In this document: one piece after another, positions 59,158-64,000 of the stretch | Numbering within the stretch: position 1 is the first letter of the stretch | Layout of the letters: every line of letters starts with the position of its first letter | Origin: Rosellinia necatrix | Lineage: Eukaryota > Ascomycota > Sordariomycetes > Xylariales > Xylariaceae | DNA length: 64,000 nt | Reading direction: 5' to 3' | NCBI GenBank assembly: GCA_021209875.1 | Contig: JAGYVD010000006.1 | Location: 1,426,001-1,490,000, forward strand | Notes under the pieces: model-generated | Database searches by the model: none | The model's input: the letters and a program-made list of their open reading frames with translations, nothing else | What the model was told of the DNA's origin: nothing | Position numbers and translations under genes: made by a program

Positions 59158-61413
59158 ATGTCCTATAAACGAAACCGCGCGCAGTTCGAAGCCGACCTCC
59201 AAGCCCAGCAATCCCCCTTCGTTCTCTTCGGCACGCCGCTACCGCCCCTCGACCCCGAGGTTCGCGATGACGGCTCATACGTCCCGGTATGGCAGCAGGA
59301 GGTGAGGGACGAGCGCGGCCGGAAGCGCCTGCACGGCGCCTTCACTGGCGGATGGAGTGCCGGCTACTTCAACACCGTCGGCTCCAAAGAAGGCTGGACG
59401 CCCTCGACCTTCGTGTCGTCCCGGGCGAACAGGCATAAAGAGGAGGAAAAGACGGCACAGCAGCGCATAGAAGACTTCATGGACGAAGAAGACCTGGCCG
59501 ATGCGGCGGAGGCCGAAAAGCTACAGACCGCTGAAGGATTTGCCGGCCTGGGCTCTACCGAGGAGGATGGCATCCGGCGTGGCGGCCTGGCAGATCTCTT
59601 TCGGGTTCAAGGGGAAACTATGGGTGTCAAGCTTCTGAGGCGCATGGGTTGGAAGGATGGCCAAGGTATCGGTCCGAAGGTACGCCGAAAGGCTAGGCTT
59701 GAAGTCGGCGCGAAGCCCAACACAATACAAAATGCTGGCGAGACTTACCTCTTCGCGCCCGAGAATGTTGCCATGATCGCATTTATCAAGAAAAGGGATC
59801 GCAAGGGTCTAGGATACGAGGGTGAATTGAGATTAACCCCGGTAGGAAACCTCGCTAAACCGGAAGCTGGTGAGAGCTCCGACGAAGAGGCTCTGGGTGC
59901 ACCGTTACGGCGGCCAGGGTTGCTGAAGAAAGAAAAGAAGAATAAATTTGGGAAGGGAGGGATCGGAATTGGGATTCTAAACGACACCGGCTCTGACGAC
60001 GAAGACCCATTCGAGATCGGTCCAAAAATATCCTATAACCGAGTAATAGGGGGCGACAAGAAGAAGAAGAAAAATGGCACCACAACAACAGCCAACCCAA
60101 CCCTAGGCGCCATACCAGTATTTATATCAAGGAAGAACATATTAGCGAGGACCAGCAAGAGCTTACGGAAGTGCCACGACGGCCGCCTACCAATCGATGG
60201 TTTCGTCTTCGGCACCGAAGCCGACGCTCTGGTATCCTCTATCGACACAACTGATCAATTCCCCCCGCCGCAAATCCCACCAGGCTGGAAACCCAGCAAG
60301 CAACGCCAAGCCGAGGCGGGGAGCGCGGGATACGTGTCCACAGCGGACGCGGCCAGGGCGTCCAAGCTCGACCCGAAATCGCGCGCCGCGCTCCTCGGCG
60401 AGGCGCAGCTCCCCGGCAAGTCCGTGTTCGACTTCCTGTCCCCGGAGGCGCGCGAGCGGCTCGCATCGGCGACGGGCAAGGCGGACCTCCCGCCGGCGCT
60501 GGGCGAGGTGCCGGCGGCGTTCGCGCTGACGGAGGCCGAGCGGCAGCGGGAGCTCCTGCGCCAGCTGCCCGAGCTCGACAAGGCGACGGCGGCGGCGGCG
60601 CTCGCGCGCGGGGCGGCGTCCGCGGGCCCCGCGCCGTACGCGGACGATGAGGCGAAGCGCGGCCGGTACCGCGCTTACCTCGAGTACGCCGCCGGCCTCT
60701 CCGAGACGGTGCCCGCGCGCCCGCCGGGCACCGGGGCGCAGGTCTGGGCGCGCGAGCTCCACGAGTTCGCCAGCTGCGCGCGCATCTTCAAGCCCATGAC
60801 CGGCCTCATGGCCTCGCGCTTCACGACATCCACCGCGAAGCCCGCCACCACCATCGCCGCCGCCGCGGGGTCGGCGGGAGACCTGCTGCACGTGCCGCCC
60901 GAGAAGCCCAAGGACCCCGCCGAAGAGGCCGCGGGCCTGGGCATGTACGGCGCCATGACGAGGTCCGTGACGGACTTCTACCCCACGAGGCTCCTGTGCA
61001 AGCGCTTCAACGTCCCACCCCCCGCGCACGTGCAGCCCGACGCCGAGGCCGACGCGGGCGGCAGACCTTCCACGACGGCGGCGGTGGGCGGATTCGCCGC
61101 GGCCATGGGCATGGGGGCGCGGACGGGCCTCGGCGAGGACGCCGTGACGCTCGACGAGCTCATGAGGCAGGCGCAGGCCGCCGCCGCCGTCGGCCCCGCG
61201 GATCAGCGACCGGACAACGCTGGCAGCAGCAGCAGCGGCAGCGCGGTTGGGAACAATACGCAGGCCGCCGCCCTCGGCGAGCAGCTGGCGCGGACCACCC
61301 GCGCGGCCCCTGTCCAGGTCAACGCCGACGTCAACGACGCCCTCGAGGGCAAGCGGGCCCAGGACGACGTGCTGAAGGCCATATTTGGGGACAGCAGCGA
61401 CGAGGAAGATTAG
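59158..61413 (+). CDS. GPATCH1: G-patch domain protein, GPATCH1/TGH family
   Basis: A single exon of 751 residues. The N-terminal conserved region of the family is clear: FVLFGTPLPPLDPEVRDDG, VPVWQQEVRDERGRKRLHGA, FTGGWSAGYFNTVGSKEGW, then TPSTFVSSR (about residues 21-103). The G-patch follows near residues 152-182: GVKLLRRMGWKDGQGIGPKV. Further conserved parts are SYNRVIGGDKKKKK, LPIDGFVFG and the middle region FQxPxxPPGW-like PPPQIPPGWKPS. GPATCH1 and plant TOUGH are nuclear factors associated with the late spliceosome and RNA processing; the G-patch recruits a DEAH helicase in related proteins. The second half of the gene (from about 60340) is far more GC-rich and Ala-rich than the first, producing long antisense frames that are not genes. 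The protein ends in an acidic DSSDEED tail. Confidence 0.92.
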   Translation: MSYKRNRAQFEADLQAQQSPFVLFGTPLPPLDPEVRDDGSYVPVWQQEVRDERGRKRLHGAFTGGWSAGYFNTVGSKEGWTPSTFVSSRANRHKEEEKTAQQRIEDFMDEEDLADAAEAEKLQTAEGFAGLGSTEEDGIRRGGLADLFRVQGETMGVKLLRRMGWKDGQGIGPKVRRKARLEVGAKPNTIQNAGETYLFAPENVAMIAFIKKRDRKGLGYEGELRLTPVGNLAKPEAGESSDEEALGAPLRRPGLLKKEKKNKFGKGGIGIGILNDTGSDDEDPFEIGPKISYNRVIGGDKKKKKNGTTTTANPTLGAIPVFISRKNILARTSKSLRKCHDGRLPIDGFVFGTEADALVSSIDTTDQFPPPQIPPGWKPSKQRQAEAGSAGYVSTADAARASKLDPKSRAALLGEAQLPGKSVFDFLSPEARERLASATGKADLPPALGEVPAAFALTEAERQRELLRQLPELDKATAAAALARGAASAGPAPYADDEAKRGRYRAYLEYAAGLSETVPARPPGTGAQVWARELHEFASCARIFKPMTGLMASRFTTSTAKPATTIAAAAGSAGDLLHVPPEKPKDPAEEAAGLGMYGAMTRSVTDFYPTRLLCKRFNVPPPAHVQPDAEADAGGRPSTTAAVGGFAAAMGMGARTGLGEDAVTLDELMRQAQAAAAVGPADQRPDNAGSSSSGSAVGNNTQAAALGEQLARTTRAAPVQVNADVNDALEGKRAQDDVLKAIFGDSSDEED

Positions 61414-61816
61414 TGCGCATGCATGCACGCGCGAGGCAAGGCCTTTAGATGATGATAATAAATATAATTATACCCTGCCCCCCCCCCCCTCAACCCCCCC
61501 TGCAATTGATTCAAAGATGTAAACGATTTGGAGACATCTACTCCGTGCTATAGGCGTACGCTTTATATTTACGTGAATGTCGATATGGTAAATCGGTGAT
61601 TGCTTTTTAAAACGGCCTCACCACCGGCATGCATGTTCTATTACACGGTGCTCCGTAGCCCCCCTATAACCATATTCATAGTCGTGTATAGTAGGTATTG
61701 GTTCTATGGTTGGTTATCTATACTAAACCCACTAGATATTTCTAAATGGCGGGTAGATGAAATTATATACAACTAACTCATTAAGAGAGTTATGAGACGC
61801 AAGAACCATAAACCCG
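61414..61816. other. convergent intergenic region
   Basis: This lies between the GPATCH1-like and UTP14-like stops. A C-rich run (61475-61500) follows the GPATCH1-like 3' end; the rest is AT-rich with no gene. Confidence 0.5.
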
Positions 61817-64000
61817 CTAGTGCGTGGGTTTGGATATGGGCGCGATGATGCCTTGTTTGATGATGACGCGTGGCTTCGTGGCCTCCTGGAACGACTGCTT
61901 GGTCAAGAACTCGGGGCCGATGGGCAGGCGCAGACTACGTTCGTACTGCGCCCTACTCTCGTATTGGTGAGGCAGCTGGGAAGCGAGATATTTGTCATTC
62001 TGTAAAATTTCTTGTTAGAAAAGGCAGCTCTTGAATAGAGAGGAATTGTAATGACCGACCTTCTTCACGCGTTTCTCGTTAATGATCGCCCTGTTGTTCT
62101 GGAAATCCTTACGGGCGTCGGGTTTTACACCCTCCTTCTTAGTAAAGAACCTGCGTTGGTTCTTCTCACGTTTCGTAATACCTTCGCCAACCCACTAGAA
62201 AGAATCCAAAATGTTAGCAATTCGGAGCTCTGCGCAGATATCTAGGCAAGGAGATGTAGACGTAGTAACTTACAGCACCCCAACCAGGTAACGTCGTCTC
62301 GATAGTCTTCTCATCGTCTTCGGCAATGGCAGCATCTTTCTCGGCCTGGAATTCCGCCTCAAAAACATCTAAGCCTCCAAAGGCCCTCTCGATAAGTTCC
62401 TGTTCCCGGAACTGGATGGGTAAATGTTGGTCTTCGTCATCCGAGGAATACTCGGCTTGTGCCGCGGCACCATTTTTCTGCGGTTTAGTTTTTGCTGGTG
62501 CCGGAGCAGGGGGTTGAGCAGACACAGCCACGGAGTTGATGTCAATCTCTAGTAGGTCTGTGCTGGGACCTGTATTTTTGCCTCTTCGCTTTTTTGAAGA
62601 CGCCATTGGCTGACTCCACGCGCCGGCCGTCTCGCTCATATCATGCTCCTGAGAAGTTGAAGCTGAAAGGATCTTAGAACGGCTCGTCAATACTTCTTGG
62701 GCGTTGCTTGCATCCTCCTGAACTTGAGCTTGCTTCTCAGCCGTTTCCTTTTTGCTTGGCTTGGTGGCCTTGAGCGCATGTTTGGCACTAGTTGGTTGGC
62801 CGAACATCCGCCTGCCAATTTCTTCGGGTACGTGATCAGATTCGCTCTGATCCTCAGCATCTGAAGCGAGTTCCCGTCTCATATCGGCTATCAGCTGATC
62901 GTTCTCTTGCTTTCGTCTCGCCTCGGCCTTCCTCATGAATTCCATTTTCATGAGTTTTGACTCCGGTTCAGAATCTTCCGCGGCATCGAGTGTTTTCAAT
63001 TGCCGTAAAAGTTGTACCCTTTCATCAACGTCGGAGCCGACTGAGTCATCCGAGCCATCGGATTCATCATCTGAACCCTTGTTCGTATTTTTCCCTTCGA
63101 TTCGACGTCGGAGCTCTTCATCTCGTCTTGCCATCTCGGTGACTCCTACACGGACGTCCTCATCCCAAGCAGCCCGTCCATTTTTATTAGCTTGTTTAGC
63201 CCATTTGCTCTCCCGATGTCGTGCTCCCATTCTTTCCGTCGCACGCTGGCGATCCAACCTTTCTCGCTCGTCCTCGCTATCAACTTCGCCCGACGCAATC
63301 ATAATCTCCCGCTCTTTGAGTTCATCTCTTTCCCTCTGCCTTCTATGCACACGGTGGTAAGCCTTGGATTTAATTTTCTTGATACGTTTCGCTCTAGCTT
63401 CTTCCCTAGAGCGAAGCTCTCTCTCTTGCCGCTTTTGTTGGAGCATAGCCTTCCTTGAAATAGTCTGGCCATCTTCATCGATGAAGACGGCCTTTTCCTT
63501 TGGCTTGGCGCTCAAACTTAGACCACTTTCCTCCATAATAGCCATGATAGTAGATTCAAGTTCTGTCCCAGCCGTCTTCTGGGCCAATGGTGCAAGCTCG
63601 CTGTTATCGTGGCGAGCTAACCCTACCTCATGCTGAGGCAGAGGGAAAACGAGGCTAGTATCCGCCCTACGCATAGCTTTGACCGTTTCCAGCCAGCGAC
63701 CGAGGGACTCATTGGTCTTCTCGGCTGCCGCTGAACGATCAATTTTCGCTTGTGCCCGTCGCGCCAGAGGAATGTCAAGCTTTTGTTTCTTAGTAGCCCG
63801 CTCGTCTTTGGTCATAAGTTTGAGAGACTTCTTGAGCTCGGAGTCCTTCACGCCTAACAGACCCAATTCTTTGAGACCTAGTTTCGGTTTCGAAGTTGTT
63901 GTTTGTGCTTCATCCTCGTCCTCATCTTTAGCCCCTGCAAATTGTGATACCCAGGCGTTGATATTTGCATCCTCAGCGTGATCCTCAATATCGGATTCGA
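61817..64000 (-). CDS. UTP14: UTP14, small-subunit processome component (5' part outside the window)
   Basis: Three exons are visible: 64000 (open at the window edge) to 62274, 62194-62060 and 61999-61817, with introns of 79 and 60 nt. At least about 670 residues are present; the N-terminus is missing. Utp14 features include the basic coiled stretch KKQKLDIPLARRAQAKIDR, ETNESLGRWLETVKAMRR-like sequence, MRKAEARRKQENDQ, ESKWAKQANKNGRAAWDEDV, and acidic low-complexity segments. The highly conserved C-terminal block, GWGAWVGEGITKREKNQRRF, appears only after splicing, followed by ARKDFQNNRAIINEKRVKK and NDKYLASQLPHQYESRAQYE, ending in PISKPTH. Utp14 is a nucleolar protein that stimulates the helicase Dhr1 in 18S rRNA maturation. 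It converges on the GPATCH1-like gene. Confidence 0.92.

Noticed and set aside
60187..61428. 413-codon open frame on the minus strand
   Set aside because: It lies antisense to the GC-rich half of the GPATCH1-like gene, is dominated by Arg/Gly/Val, and shows no family features. High GC3 removes stop codons from the opposite strand.
103..64000. Secondary-metabolite cluster, CRISPR array, prophage or rRNA genes
   Set aside because: No PKS, NRPS or terpene synthase accompanies the BBE oxidase, no regularly spaced repeat array exists, and no viral or rRNA sequence was recognised.

Overview
The window is nuclear DNA of a filamentous ascomycete (Pezizomycotina, most probably a Sordariomycete). Evidence: many GT-AG introns of 48-136 nt with CTAAC/CTGAC/CTTAC-type branch points, HET-domain and fungal AAA-ATPase genes, a PAK kinase with a long glutamine tract, and intergenic DNA dotted with TACCTAGG/ACCTACCT motifs. 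No bacterial, viral or organellar gene was seen, and no tRNA, rRNA or CRISPR array.

Layout. 103-6745 (-): a 2161-residue protein with seven membrane segments and a very long disordered tail carrying about 20 Leu-Trp motifs. 6746-16073: about 9 kb without a credible gene, including a 2.2 kb block with no ORF of 60 codons or more. 16074-17290 (+): mitochondrial-type short-chain dehydrogenase. 18674-22186 (-): STE20/PAK kinase. 22187-27729: long divergent intergenic region rich in simple repeats. 27730-31762 (+): vigilin/Scp160-like multi-KH protein. 32707-35707 (-): RSC9-like chromatin remodelling subunit with ARID domain. 37077-38726 (+): unknown disordered protein. 39212-42256 (-): ataxin-10/CTR86-like protein whose frame is broken twice, each time in a C homopolymer. 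43042-45688 (-): secreted FAD oxidase of the BBE family, eight exons. 46965-48186 (+): methylthioadenosine phosphorylase.

48187-58630 looks like an accessory island. It holds a decayed CorA-type transporter tail (49200-49575), an orphan protein with receptor-L/beta-helix character (49724-50467), a fungal AAA ATPase with a DUF7025-type N-terminal region (50495-53033, -), and, diverging from it across about 0.9 kb, a single-exon protein with three tandem HET modules of which only the last looks canonical (53950-58326, +). Conserved genes resume with a GPATCH1-like splicing protein (59158-61413, +) and the convergent UTP14 rRNA-processing factor (61817 to the right edge, -, truncated by the window).

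The conserved genes (RNA binding, splicing, ribosome biogenesis, chromatin, Ste20 signalling, methionine salvage) are scattered housekeeping functions rather than an operon or metabolic cluster. The most unusual items are the 7TM protein with the LW-repeat tail and the triple-HET/AAA divergent pair. Exon structures were derived by reading splice sites and checking reading-frame phase across every junction; none is supported by transcripts.
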